DNA of 64,000 nt from Silene conica (lineage: Eukaryota; Streptophyta; Magnoliopsida; Caryophyllales; Caryophyllaceae): contig CM055312.2 in the NCBI GenBank assembly GCA_029255685.2, positions 12,858,649-12,922,648 on the forward strand, read 5' to 3'. Made by a program: the position numbers and the translations under genes. The notes under the pieces were generated by a model that had not been told where the DNA came from, searched no databases, and worked only from the letters and a program-made list of their open reading frames with translations. Positions 10,600 to 22,956 of the stretch are shown one piece after another; the first letter of the stretch is position 1; every line of letters starts with the position of its first letter.

Positions 10600-13500
10600 T
10601 CGATGTCACTATTGTTGTGTCATGGGCCAGTGGAAGAGAAATTGTCTAAAATATTTACGGCATATCCAAGAAGGTCTTGTTATTCCGTTAGGTAATTCTC
10701 CTTCCGAAATTTATGTTATTGACATTAATTATACTTCTAACTCAACATGGGTATTGGATACCGGTTGTGGTTCTCACCTTTGTAATCGTTTACAGGGTAT
10801 AAGAGAAGCAAAGAAGATTGACAAGGGTGAGATGGATCTCCGACTTGGAAATGGAGCTCGGGTAGCGGCCACTTCAAGAGGGACTTGCACTCTAGCCTTG
10901 CCAAGCGGATATGAGCTACATTTAAATAATTGTTATTATGTACCAACGCTTTCTAAGAACATTATTTCCGTTGCAATGTTAGACGTTGAAGGTTATAGTT
11001 TTTCCATTAAAAACAATTGTTGTATTATTTCTAAGAATGACATGGTCATTGGCCATGCTACTTCTATCAATGGAATTTATGTTTTAGAAACTTCGAACTG
11101 ATCCCGTGATGTCTATAACATTCAATCAAAGAGAGTGAAAACAAGTGAACCAAATGAATCATATTATTGGCATTGTCGACTTGGTAATATAGATGAAAAC
11201 CGCATTAAAATATTAGTAAAGACTAATATAATAAAACCGTTTGATTATGAATCATATGGTGTTTGCGAGGCTTGTCTCCTAGGCAAAATGACTCGTAATC
11301 CTTTTAGTGGTAAAGGGACACGAGCTAGTGACTTACTAGGACTTATACATACCGATGTATGTGGTCCATTAAACGATCACCGCTAGGGGAAATTATGATT
11401 ACTTCATTACCTTCACGGATGATTTAAGTAGATATGGGCATATTTACTTAATGAAATATAAAAGTGAAGCTTTTAAGAAATTTAAAGAATTTCAAAATGA
11501 AGTTGAAAACCAACTTGACAATAAAATTAAAGCACTACGATCGGATCGTGGTGGCGAATATCTTAGTGGCAAATTTGATTCACACTTGAAAGATTGTGGT
11601 ATTTTGTTACAACTTACAACTCACTCCTCCGGGAACACCACAATTGAATGTTGTGGCTGAAAGGATGAATCGAACCTTATTAGATATGGTTCGATCTATG
11701 ATGAGTCAAACAGATTTACCAGATTCATTTTGGGGATTTGTAATCCTCACCACCACCAAATCGTTGAATATTAGTCCAACGAAAGCGACCGAAAAGACTC
11801 CATATGAGATGTGGAGAGGAAAGGTTCCTTCATTATCCTATATGAAGATATGGGGTTGTGAGGCTTATGTCAAGTTAAAGACCGATGACAAATTAGCTCC
11901 GAGATCCGAAAAATGCATTTTTGTTGGTTATCCAACCACCTCCCGTGGCTATTACTTCTACAAACCTCAAGATAACAAAGTGTTTGTGTCTATAGAGGCT
12001 GTCTTTCTAGAAAAGGAGTTTATTTCTAGAAGATAGAGTAGGAGAAATTTTGAACTTGATGAAATTCATGAAGTTCAAGAGCCACAAACTGAAGTGGAGA
12101 CGAACGAAAATGTTCCTTCCTCGTCTACTTTGGTACCTATTCAACCCAGGAGGTCGAGTAGAGTTCCACATCAACCTGATAGGTATGTTGGATTAATTGA
12201 GGGAGATGGTAGTCTCGATGTATTACTTTTAGAAAGTGATGAGCCAACCACTTACAAAGCTGCAATCTCTTGTCCCGACTCCGCCAAATGGCAAGAGGCC
12301 ATGAAATCCGAGATGGATTCTATGTTTGAAAATAAAGTATGGGACTTGGTTGACTTGACTGAAGATATGAGACCTCTTCAGTGCAAGTGGATCTTCAAGG
12401 TGAAGAATGGCATAGAAGGACAAGACGATGTCTATAAAGCTGGCTAGTAGCTAAAGGGTTTACCCAAGTTAAAGGTCTTCATTATGATGAAACCTCTGCT
12501 CCAGTAGCCATGCTTAGATCCATTAGGATTATGTTAGTGATTGCCGCATTTCATGATTATGAAGTGTGGCAAACGGATGTCAAAATCGCCTTCTTAAATA
12601 GGCATTTAAAGGAGGATGTGTATATGATACAACCTGATGGTTTTGTGGATCCTAGAAGTCCTAGTAAGGTATGAAAGCTTAAGAGATCCATTTATGGTCT
12701 TAAGCAAGCGTCCAGGAGTTGGAATCATCGTTTTAATAAGGTTATAAAAGAAAATGATTTCGCTCGAAGTGTCGAGGAACCATGTTTATATACTAAATTT
12801 AGTGGGAGCAAAGTTGTGTTCCTAATATTGTATGTTGATGACATACTACTCATTGGAAATGACGTTCCAATGCTATCCTCTGTGAAAGAATGGTTGGGAA
12901 GTCATTTTCAAATGAATAACTTAGGAAATGCACAACGCATATTAGGTATCCGGATCTATAGAGATAGGTCCAAAAGGATATTGGCATTAAGTCAAGAATC
13001 TTATATTGATAAGATTCTATGACGTTTCAGCATGGGAAATTCCAAGAGAGGATTTATTCCTATGGGTAGTGGGATTGTCTTGAGTAAATCTCAATCTCCT
13101 ACAGAACCCAAAGATGTTGAGTGCATGAAAGAGAGTCCTTATGCTTCCGCAGTTGGATCTATCATGTATGCCATGGTATGCACTCGTCCATATGTCTCGT
13201 ATGCTTTGAGCATGACTAGTAGATATCAAGCTAATCCAGGTGAAGGTCACTGGATTGCTGTAAAGAACATCCTTAAGTACTTAAGAAGAACTAAGGATTC
13301 ATTTTTGGTGTTTGGAGGGGAACATGAACTATGTGTAAAGGGTTACACGGATGCAAGCTTCCAAACGGATAGAGACGATATGAAATCCCAGGCTGGATTC
13401 GTCTTTATCCTGAATGGTGGAGCCATCAGTTGGAAGAGCTTGAAAGAACTAGTTGTTGCGGATTCTACAACGGAAGCAGAGTACATTGCAGCATCGGAAG

Positions 13501-13820
13501 CTGCAAAAGTGGCCGTCTGGATTAGGCAATTTCTTGAGGGACTAAGGGTAGTGTCCAATATCGAAGATCCTATCACCCTTTATTGTGACAACAGTGGTGC
13601 TGTCATTCAAGCTAAGGAGCCGAAGTCTAGTAGTAGATCGAAACATGTACTCAGAAAATTTCATGTAATTAGAGATTTTCTAGATAGAAAGGAAATAGCA
13701 ATATGTAAGGTTGGGACAGAAGAAAATGTTGCTGATCCCTTAACCAAAGCATTGTCGCAAGTTAAACATGATTCCCATGTCTTATCTATGGGACTTAGGT
13801 GTATGCCGGTCATGTATTAG
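10600..13820 (+). pseudogene. Copia pol region (protease, integrase, RT, RNase H), fossil
   Basis: Recognisable Copia-order domains. A knuckle remnant C-x2-C-x4-(Q)-x4-C lies near 10613. Protease WVLDTGCGSHLCN lies near 10746. The integrase zinc-binding segment (HCRLGN…CEACLLGKM) lies near 11170-11290, and its core DRGGEY near 11550. Reverse transcriptase carries YVDDILLIGND near 12830. RNase H carries GYTDASF and the STTEAEYIA segment near 13340-13490. The order protease, integrase, RT, RNase H defines Copia as opposed to Ty3. It is broken at several places and not expected to be active. Confidence 0.88.
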
Positions 13821-14437
13821 ATTATATGATATGAAATAAAATGTTTTTGGTTGTTCATATATGATAATCGCGTTTATTGTTTAAAAGTTTTATATTATTA
13901 TATTAAAACTTACTTTTATACTTTGTCAAATCCAAATGGGTTGTAGAGACAATTTGAACCCCATTAAGTGAACCGGATAGACTTGGTATAGCCCCTAGTC
14001 GCTTGTATGAGGTCACGTCTCGAAGCGACTAGAGTGTGAGGCGATTGATGGCTAGTTCAAATGTCATAGAGTCATAAGGGATGACTAGTCGATCACATAG
14101 GCAGACTGCAAGAGTAACTTTGTCGGGCAACCTGTGACCGCTTATAGAGTTCTTTGCAATTCATTTTGAGCCTGGTCGTGGCGAGAGCTACTATATGTAT
14201 TCTTGTTAGTCAATTCTTAAACTAGAGACTGTTCGCCCAAGGTGACACAGTTTCATTGTAACTTTGATTTTTGCCCTACGATCATCCGTTAAAGAGGGTC
14301 AAATGTGCATCTTTTGGGTCATGATGGACTTTGATCAAATGCAAGTACGACCTGCAAGACACCTTGCATTGAGTGGGAGATGATGTAATAGGACAAGAGA
14401 ATTGGTGACACACACTTGTCGAGGAAAAGTGGGATAT

Positions 14438-15483
14438 TGTTGGGAAATGTGTCCTCAACGATAGTGCAATCACGTCAATGGATATTAATCATTGATAAAT
14501 CTACAATAAGAATACTCATGGGATGATTCTTCATCGTATAATCGACTGATCAACATTGATCGGTAATGATTGGCTTGCTAGAGTTTGACATTACTGTCGT
14601 ATGACGTGGTGATCAGTTGATCCCTTTAGGTCACACCTTTAGGACAGCTCTGTTAATAGAAAATGATATGACTGTATATTGATACGAGTCATATCGATCC
14701 TAGTTTATATAGCGTGTAAGGAGAGCATTTATAATATGATTATAAATTATAAAATTTTAGTGAATGAAATGTCATTACTAAAATTAAATGTTTATGAAAC
14801 ATAATTTCGAGAATGAATTAATTTATATTAGAAATGTTTTAATATAATAAACATGAGTAAACGGATTAATACTTGTTATGTGAATTAAAGTTTAAATTGG
14901 TTAAACTTATAAAATGTTTTATTGTTCATTATATAATTGATAAATGAACATTATTATTTGATATATGGACCGTGTGATGTAGTCACATTAGACATATTAC
15001 AAATTACATATTGTAACATTTTATGTGATAAAATGTTATAAACTTTTTTAATCAATTGTTTGCATGTGATGCCAAGTGGTGTTTGGTTGGTGCCCATGCA
15101 TAGGGCACCCTAACCAACCGGCCACCCACATAGAGAAGAACAAAAGGGTTGTTCTCTCTATTCTAAAAATTCATTCATCATTTTATTTTGCATGAGGTAT
15201 TTAGAATAAGAAAGAAAATTGTTTTCCTCTCTTCTTCTCTTAGTCGTGCGTTTTCTCCCACATGCACCTTCAATATTTGATATTGTTTTATATAGTAATA
15301 TTGTTATAAGATAATAATAGTAACTAGGTTATTTGTAGTTATTTCTAGCACAAATAATTACAAATTTTAATTAGAGTGTGTCTTGGTGCAATCTTATTGG
15401 AGGTTTTCTATTTTGGGGACTTAGGAGGATCAATCCGTGATAATAAGCTCAAGAACAAACAAAGAAGGAGTCTTTGTTTGTGC
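14438..15483 (+). repeat. 3' LTR of Copia no. 1 (as far as the duplication boundary)
   Basis: Follows a purine-rich stretch (GAGGAAAAGTGGGATAT). It is collinear with the 5' LTR up to TTTGTGCCC at 15483, where the sequence switches to the solo-LTR segment found at 7055. Confidence 0.85.
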
Positions 15484-16024
15484 CCACAATAGTAAAGTAG
15501 AAGGATTGACATGTTTAGTTAGTTTTGTGATAAGGATTGTTTGATAGTAATTTAATTGTGAACCAGTCGATTGAATGCATGCAGGAGACCGGTTTATTTA
15601 GTTAAACTCGACCTACATCGAAAGATTGGAAGAGTAGACTTGCCTATAGAAAAATAGACTGAACCTAATAGAGTGAAAGTTATTTAGGGGATCCTAGGGT
15701 GATTTGAGACCGAAAGGAGATAATCGCTACCCACCTTATCAAGACTGACTGACCTGTTTTAATCCGATAGCGTAATACCGTGGTGACCCGATTCCTGGCA
15801 TACTCCCTTCTCCATGTTTAGACTTATAATTTTCTCTCTTTTAATTTCTCTCTTTTAAGCTTCTTATCAGCTTAGATAAACCAAACTTACAACCCCCATT
15901 TTTGTGACCAAACAAACTAGTTTTACATATAGATATTTCCTCCCTGTGGAGATCGACCCTACTTCCACTAGTTTCTAGTAAGGAGACTTAGGTTATTATT
16001 TTTGGTGTATAACGACACACATCA
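15484..16024. mobile_element. Partial copy of the solo LTR (3' part)
   Basis: Matches 7055-7449 and ends ACACACATCA before GTTCC at 16025-16029. It does not contain the palindrome array, which lies further 5' in the full LTR. Confidence 0.82.
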
Positions 16025-16377
16025 GTTCCTGTGGATGCTGACACATACACAGAGCACTTTTAGAACGAACAAATGCTAGAACGGGTCGTTGTTAATTATC
16101 GTTTTAGAAGGGGTTTAAAGGTTGACGAGATGCCTTGGATTGTAATGTCTCCCCCTGCCGCGATTGAAGCGTCTGTCAAGAAACTATAGACTTTTTCAAA
16201 AGAGGATGAAATTAGTCGCCTAGTTGCTGTAGGGAAAGATGGCAATATTGTTTCGAGACGAGTTCAATACGAGCTCAGGACTCATAGGGTTACCGAATCA
16301 CTGTTTGATGATGTTTTGGAAAGTGACTTGGCTAGTGAATTGGACTCCCTGCCTCAAATGGAAGACTGTCTAATATA
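16025..16377 (+). pseudogene. Nucleoredoxin-like pseudogene fragment, copy 2
   Basis: Near-identical to 7450-7803: VPVDADTYTE, MPWIVMSPPAAIEASVKKL, RLVAVGKDGNIVSRR and the C-terminal MEDCLI before TAA. It keeps both in-frame TAG stops of copy 1, so the gene was already dead before the duplication. Only the part 3' of the solo-LTR insertion is present. It carries no redox cysteine motif. The family assignment rests on the same module argument as for copy 1. Confidence 0.5.
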
Positions 16378-16977
16378 ATTGAAACTATATGGCATGTGTT
16401 TTTTCTTATCAACCAACCCCAAATCATTTCGTGATTAAGACTGTTGACGTTATTGTTGTAATTTTTAGTATTAGTCAGACATCAACGATGTGCTTTCGGT
16501 TTCTGTTTTTGAAATGTTGACTTCATTCATCTATTTATGTGACTATGTTATGGGTTGGTTAATTTATGTATGAGTGTGGTATTTGTCGTTGACCTTTGTT
16601 GATTAAATTAGCGATTGATTTCAGTTTAAGCATGATATTTCTGGTTTGAGCTAGTTCAAATTCATTGAAACAAAAATTTAATAATCAGATGAATCGGCAT
16701 TAGGGAGGGCGTTGTAAAACCCCTCGCGGCAGAGGAATAGTAAACACACAATATGCATGAAAAATGCGCGAAATTTAAATTTTTTGACATGATAAATAAA
16801 ACATGCGAGATGAATTACGAAACTAACATGCGGAAAAAAACAAAACTAGATAAGTATAAAGTATTATATTCAACTGCAACAACCCGAGATAACATATCCC
16901 ACGGGTACCAAAACTGTATAAGTAAAAACTGAGTCTAGCTACACGAATATGTAAGTCATGTCAATGCAAGTGCATCG

Positions 16978-18166
16978 TGTTGGGAAATGTGTCGTCAAAA
17001 ATAGTGCGATAACGTCAATGAATATTAATCATTGATAAATCTACAATAAGAATACTCATGGGATGATTCTTCATCATATAGTCGACTGATCAACATTAAT
17101 CGGTAATGATTGACTTGCTAGAGTTTGACATTACTGTCGTATGACGGTGGTGATCAGTTGATCCCTTTAGGTCACACCTTTAGGACAGATCTGTTAATAA
17201 AAAATGATATGACTGTATATTGATACGAGTCATATCGATCCTAGTTTATATAGCATGTAAGGAGAGCATTTATAATATGATTATAAATTATAAATTTTTA
17301 GTGAATGAAATGTCATTACTAAAATTAAATATTTATGAAACATAATTTCGAGAATGAATTAATTTATATTAGAAATGTTTTAATATAATAAACATGAGTA
17401 ATCGGATTATTACTTGTTATGTGAATTAAAGTTTAAATTGGTTAAACTTATAAATTGTTTTATTGTTCATTATATAATTGATAAATGAACATTATTATTT
17501 GATATATGGACCGTGTGATGTAGTCACATTAGACATATTACAAAATACATATTGTAACATTTTATCACATAAAATGTTATAAACATTTTTAATCAATTGT
17601 TTGCATGTGATGCCAAGTGGTGTTTGGTTGGTGCCCATACATAGGGCACCCTAACCAACCACCCACCCACATAGAGAAGAACAAAAGGGTTGTTCTCTCT
17701 CTATTCTAAAAATTCATTCATGATTTTATTTTGCATGAGGTATTTAGAATAAGAAATAAAATTGTTTTTCTCTCGTCTTCTCTTGGCCGTGCATTTTCTC
17801 CCACATACACCTTCAATATTTGATATTGTTTTATATAGTAATATTGTTATAAGATAATAATAGTAACTAGGTTATTTGTAGTTATTTCTTGCACAAATAA
17901 TTACAAATTTTAATTAGAGTGTGTCTTGGTGCAATCTTATTGGAGGTCTTCTATTTTGGGGACTTAGGAGGATCAATCCGTGATAATAAGCTCAAGAACA
18001 AACAAAGAAGGAGTCTGTGTTTGTGCCCTAATTTAGCCGAAATAACATCAATGTAAGGAAATTTGTTTCTCTATGATTTCGGTTCATTTAGTTATGCATG
18101 CATAAAGTCACTTATATTATGAGATAATCTTTTAGTATGACTAAATTTGAGTTTAAGAAACTAACA
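16978..18166 (+). mobile_element. Copia solo LTR, 1189 bp, TSD CATCG
   Basis: TGTTGGGAAATG…AAGAAACTAACA, flanked by CATCG at 16973-16977 and 18167-18171. It occupies exactly the same insertion site as Copia no. 1 at 8403 and is nearly identical to that element's 5' LTR. It is best read as the recombined remnant of the duplicated Copia copy. Confidence 0.93.
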
Positions 18167-18479
18167 CATCGCTCTCTAGCTCTCGAGTGAATCCCCCATG
18201 TACATAATCAACACCAACCTACATACTTGAAAACATGTACGCGACAGTCAGTGGGAAGCAAGTAGAGGTTCTCCCATCCGTTTATGATCAATAAACACAT
18301 AACAAGTAATCATATAATCATCCATACATACTCCGACATAAACAATATCATGTGGAGCATGTTACTCATGATTAACCATCATAAGTATACTTAATATCTT
18401 ACATCTTTCATTAGAACTCAACTCATGCAACACTCAAGATAAACATACCTACAAGCATGTGAATCTACGCATACTCAAT

Positions 18480-19070
18480 GACTGGTTCAAAGGTAAAATC
18501 TCAAGACATAACCATATCATAACAAACTCAAGTAAAAGGCTCAGAGTTGAAATCTCAACACGTGTCCTAATACTACACATTCAACAAGTAAAGGCTCAGA
18601 GGTGAAAACTCAACACATGTCCTTAACCAAATAATCAACAAGTAGAAGGCTCAGAGGTGAAAACTCAACACAATGTCTTAATACCAAACATACACAAGTA
18701 AAGGACTCAGAGGCGATATCTCAACGCATACTCCTTTACTACACAACAAGACACTAGACTCATAGGTGACATCTCAACGCTTGTTCTAGCATCCAAACAA
18801 TCATAAATCAGGCACGACGTCAACGGCCGTAGCTACCCCAATGTATAACCGTTTTTCGTATCAGACTCAGAGACCAGCTTAAGGTATGTCCTGATACGGG
18901 CACATTAAACGTATATGAACTCAGAGGCGAAAACTCAACGCCTGTCTCAGACAAGACATCCATACACATATTGGACTCAGAGGCGACATCTCAACGCATG
19001 TCCTATTATGCGACACATTACTCACGTATTAAACCCAGAGGCGAAATCTCAACGCATTTTTCAATACGCA
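18480..19070. repeat. Imperfect tandem repeat, unit about 55-60 bp, inside the Ty3 LTR
   Basis: About nine repeats of a block reading GGCTCAGAGGYGAAAWCTCAACRCATGTCC plus a variable spacer. The best copies are around 18530-18740 and 18920-19060. The short frame at 18915-19109 is a by-product of the repeat. Confidence 0.75.
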
Positions 19071-19445
19071 TCATCACAAATACATTCATCTTCTAACTTA
19101 TCTTACTAGCTACCATATGACTCTATGCACGCATACAAGTATATGGAAGAAGAACCACCCAAATCAAGTTCACTAACTTCCTAGGACTCATATCGACAAG
19201 TTCTGAACTAATGTCGTATTTAATTAACCATTAGTTCAACAATAAGCTTTTTTATTAAAGAACATATGAATTAATTAACTTATGCTAAGTGAAGATTTGA
19301 TTCACGAATCACTCATAGTATAATTATACATTTTAGACTAAGTATTTTTATCATATAACATCACTCGAACAATGTTAAAACAAATGAATCACAACTACCC
19401 AAAACAACCCGCAAACGAGCCAAAGAATAGACCTACAACGCCTAA

Positions 19446-19515
19446 TTGTGCAGCCTGCGCAATAGGGCGCAGGTTGCGCAGCCTGCACAAGGCCACGGCG
19501 CAGCCTGCGTAACAG
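19446..19515. repeat. Cluster of GCGCAGCCTGCG motifs
   Basis: Three copies of a (T/C)GCGCAGCCTGCG-type word with an inverted partner (GCGCAGGTTGCGC) lie within 70 bp, in an otherwise AT-rich LTR. Confidence 0.65.
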
Positions 19516-20654
19516 TGCTGCTCACCCGCAACAGCCCCGACAGTTCCGCAATTCATCCTATACTTCTACAATTCGTTTTGCAATACCTTGGAACGATTTT
19601 AAGCACGAAACATACAACATGTGCAGCACATAATCCCAACATTTCTAGTATATAGAACATACAAGATATACAAACAACAATGGGTTCAATTAGTAACACA
19701 ATCATGAATCACAACAAGCAACTATTGCATATTCAAGATGAACACTATAAAATTGTGACGGATACTAATTACCCACTAACAATCAACCAAATCTTCACAT
19801 AAAAACATCAAATTAAAACTGAAATTGTTCTTAAATCATGAACAATCAACTAATCCACTAATTACTCTGTAGTTTCAACATATAAATTACTCCAACAACA
19901 CAAACACATCCCTTATCATCCAAAATCAGAATTTAAGCATTCTTAACATAATTAGCTATGTAAAGTTTAAGAAATAGAGTTACCCATAACATATTCAACC
20001 CAAAACCCACATCTAATTCCACAAACAACCATGAAATTCACATAATTGATGCTTTATGATATAAACCGAGTTTTCCTCATCAAGGTTGCCTTTTCTTGCT
20101 TAATCTTCAAGTAAATTCTCAATGATGTAAGAGTCCACCTCCGGATCCTCGAGAACGCTTCCTAAAACAACAAAAACGGGGTAGAAATCGCGAATTTCGA
20201 AATCGAAGATGAACAGGCCGGAAATTTGGTCAGCACGTCATTCGAAATTGAAGACATGGAAGTGACGGGAACGATCTTAGGAACACGTAGCCGCAGAAAT
20301 TACCTTGATTGGATGAGTAACGAAGCCACAATGATGATTTTAGTGAAGCAGATGAGTTTATTAATGGAGATTGTGAGTTGCTTGGGGAAGAAGGTTCCTT
20401 TGTCCTTTCTTTTGACAACAAAATAAGGTGAAGCGGTTTTTAAGTGATGACTCGGGAATTTGAGTCGGATTTATTAGAGAATACAATGTCAAGCGATATT
20501 TTAACATCTTAAGGATTATATCATCTTAAAATGGAACTTGTAGGCTTTTACTAAAATTAAGTTTACGAAATTAATTAAAAATATATTTTTTTACCGAAGT
20601 ATTAATTTATTTACTAAAAATACGGATTTCGAAAATACGGGATGTTACAGGCGT

Positions 20655-20971
20655 TGTTAACATTGACTGGTTCATTATTTCAGCGTCTGCTGTCGAGTTC
20701 GGCGGATAGTTTATAAGATTATAACAGTATATGCTAGTTTTGTGTTGAAATTTGATTATGTGGGGTGTTTTGCCGTGTTTTGGATTAATTGTCGGGAGGG
20801 TACGAATATAAGGATATTTTGTTCTCATTTAGCAATGTTGCTTGGTGTTCGTGGGCAAATGCAGAAATTGAGAAGTCGTCTTCCATGAGATGATGTGAAG
20901 AGGGTCTTTTATATCTTTCATAACAGCTCATAAAGAGCATGGACTAAGAACTCGATGTTGACATAATGAGA
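20655..20971. other. Single-copy flank beyond the Ty3 solo LTR; nothing coding seen
   Basis: Continues the pseudogene's 3' flank after the GGCGT repeat. No open frame of note, no motif recognised. Confidence 0.5.
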
Positions 20972-21200
20972 ATCACTACAAGAAAATTTGATTTGGGCGA
21001 CTAATTTTGGCGACTGAAATCAGTCGCAGGCCTTAGTCGCCTTTACAACTCGGGCGACTGATTTCAGTCGCCAAATAAGAGAACTGGCGACTGACAAGTA
21101 AGTCGCCAATTGGCGACTAAAAAGCAAGTAGTCGCCAAATTGGCGACTGAAATCAGTCTCTAATACTTTTCTCTTCAGTCGCCATTTTGGCATAATAAAA
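20972..21200 (+). mobile_element. CACTA (En/Spm-like) 5' end with subterminal repeats
   Basis: Begins CACTACAAGAAAATTTG, the classic CACTA terminus. At least ten copies of GGCGACT(GA) follow in both orientations, including perfect inverted pairs of the form GACTGAAATCAGTC, typical of the subterminal transposase-binding region. I found no matching opposite end (TTTCTTGTAGTG) in the window, so the element is truncated or its other end has been lost. Confidence 0.78.
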
Positions 21201-21288
21201 AATAAAAAAAAATACCACACATCTGTGATAGACGTGGGCTTCCATGAACAATGACAATCTAAAAAATTCAAGCTTTATTTAACTAACA

Positions 21289-21380
21289 CTAGTCTAACAC
21301 CCGTGAAAATTCACGGGGTTGTTTAATTTCATATTTTAAAAAGACGATAAATTATAATTGTTAGATAATCTATTAAATTA
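21289..21380 (-). mobile_element. Helitron 3' end (minus strand)
   Basis: Read on the minus strand it ends in the hairpin CCCGTGAA-TT-TTCACGGG followed by TGTTAGACTAG, the CTAG terminus being at 21289-21292. The hairpin and the CTAG end are the standard Helitron signature. The 5' end, which should lie to the right, was not found. Confidence 0.72.
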
Positions 21381-22186
21381 TTTATTGTATATTTAATGGT
21401 TAAAAATAAAATTAAAAATATAAAATATAACATTTTAAAACATTGTTGAGAATAAATATTAAGAAAAAATAATGAAAATGTTAATAACAGAAGAATTGTA
21501 TAAGCAAATTAAATAATTATTAAAATTAGGTAAACATTTTAAAATCATGAAACGTTTAACAAAATAATTGAATAAGCAAATTAAATAAATTATTAAAATT
21601 AGGTAAACTAAAAACTATATTCGGAAAGAAATGAAGACTATCAAACCCGACTTTACTAACTTGTTGAATACTCGGTAATAACTAAGAAATAAAATAAAAA
21701 ACTTAAAGAAACCGTTGAAAAAGAAACGACTCAACTCTTATCACTCTGTAACTTTCTTTCAATCACCAAACGCCTTAGACTTCACCAACCACACACTGTT
21801 ACGTCTTCCTTCTCTCCTTCCTTAATCAAGCCTTGTAAATGAAGTTGCGCATAGTCTTCCTTCATCATCACCATCTACTTCCGTCATCCCGTCATCTCCT
21901 TACTTCATCGCCATCCTTTGTCTCCTTCCATAATCACCTTCGTTTTCAATTGAAATCGAAGCCATTTTGAGATTAGATTAAAGTTGTCAAACATGTAAGA
22001 TTCGTAACCAAAAATTGCATATCGCGAGGAGGGTTCAAAGAATTAGTTGAGTAAAACTGAAAATTGGATACATGCAATGAAAAATTAGTGATTAAATCAA
22101 ATTTATGAACTTTTGAGTTGTTAATTATTCAAATTCAATTCATATTTTCCAATTTATACCGTTTCTATATTTCATGTTTTAAAATT
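21381..22186. other. AT-rich stretch and a leader-like segment; no gene recognised
   Basis: 21381-21640 is AT-rich. 21730-21960 is pyrimidine-rich (CTTCCTTCTCTCC, CCATCACC) and resembles a plant 5' untranslated leader, but no coding sequence follows. Confidence 0.35.
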
Positions 22187-22562
22187 AACTATGTGTTTGG
22201 CCCTGCTTTTCAACTGTTTTTTCAACCAAAGAAATAGAAGCTGGGTCAAACACTACTTTTAAAAAAACTAAAAACTAATTTTATTAAACAAAAATTCTAA
22301 AACTGACTCCTAGAAACACCTAGAAACAGAAGTAGCAAATTGTTACTTCTGTTTCTCATTTCACGTTGCTCTTAAGTTATTTGAGCCCAAAATCCAAAAA
22401 CAATTGATAGAAACTAGTTAGGCCAAACACGATAAAACTGATAAAAATAGTTTTTTAAAAATTTTGGCCAAACATGAACAATTTTATCAAGAACTAGTTT
22501 TATAAAAACTCCTTCACAAAAGTAAAAATTCTTTTCCATAAACAAGGCCAAACATGCACTAA
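22187..22562. mobile_element. MITE-like element with TGTTTGGCC inverted ends
   Basis: The left end has TGTGTTTGGCCCTG and the right end has AGGCCAAACATGCAC, whose complement begins GTGCATGTTTGGCCT. A second internal GGCCAAACA pair lies at about 22410-22475. It carries no coding sequence. The superfamily is uncertain (hAT- or Harbinger-like), and I cannot fix a target duplication. Confidence 0.5.
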
Positions 22563-22739
22563 GTTTCTTTCTACATAACTAATAGGGCTGAGAAAAAAAA
22601 TCCGATACAAATTTTAATCCGAATTCGATTCGATTTTTGAAAAAAAAAACAATTTTTAAAAAATTATTTAAAAAAAAACAGAAAAAATCTGAAAATGAAA
22701 AGAAACCTACAAAACTAAAACCCAAAAACTCAAAACCTA

Positions 22740-22956
22740 AAATCTAATACTCTCCTTTTGTCTCCCTCAGGCTCTCACCCTAAATATCTCAAACCCTAAA
22801 ACCTTTTACTTCTTTTGCCTCCCTCACTCCCCCAGATCCCACCCTCTTTTTCAATCTCTCATCATCTATCATCAAATTTGAGTTCTTTTGTTTCTCATCT
22901 TCAATCATCAAATCTCTCATCATCAATCATTGCTCAGTTTTTAACTGTAAGTATTT
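22740..22956 (+). other. 5'-leader-like segment ending in a splice-donor-like site
   Basis: Pyrimidine-rich DNA with repeated CTCTCATCATC, ending AACTGTAAGTATTTC at about 22945-22960, where GTAAGT is a consensus donor. It precedes two host coding fragments on the same strand and may be their captured leader exon. Confidence 0.35.

Larger units (their letters stand above)
8403..15483 (+). mobile_element. Copia LTR retrotransposon no. 1 (pol-bearing), broken
   Basis: The 5' LTR runs from 8403 to about 9587 and the 3' LTR begins at 14438; both start TGTTGGGAAATGTGTC. The element lies in the Ty3 LTR behind the target CATCG. Parts in Copia order: zinc knuckle near 10610-10660, protease, integrase, reverse transcriptase, RNase H. 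It is a fossil with about ten interruptions. By eye its two LTRs differ by a few percent, suggesting on the order of 1 My with usual plant rates. The element's right edge is the boundary of a tandem duplication, not its natural end. Confidence 0.9.
15484..18166 (+). repeat. Second copy of a tandem duplication (matches 7055-9587)
   Basis: 15484-16977 repeats 7055-8402 (end of solo LTR, gene fragment, 3' flank, start of Ty3 LTR), and 16978 onward repeats the Copia LTR. By eye divergence is about 1 percent in the gene fragment (7-8 differences over about 700 bp), so the duplication is recent. Copy 2 has about 135 bp of LTR sequence near 15757-15895 that copy 1 lacks. Confidence 0.88.
16713..20649. 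mobile_element. Ty3-type solo LTR (about 2.7 kb without its guest), TSD GGCGT
   Basis: Begins TGTAAAACCCC after GGCGT (16708-16712) and ends ATACGGGATGTTACA before GGCGT (20650-20654). The termini TGTAA…TTACA are inverted. A Copia solo LTR (16978-18166) with its CATCG repeat sits inside; subtracting it leaves about 2743 bp. Long LTRs with such ends are typical of plant Ty3 lineages. The internal region is gone, as in any solo LTR. The lineage is not determined. Confidence 0.75.
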
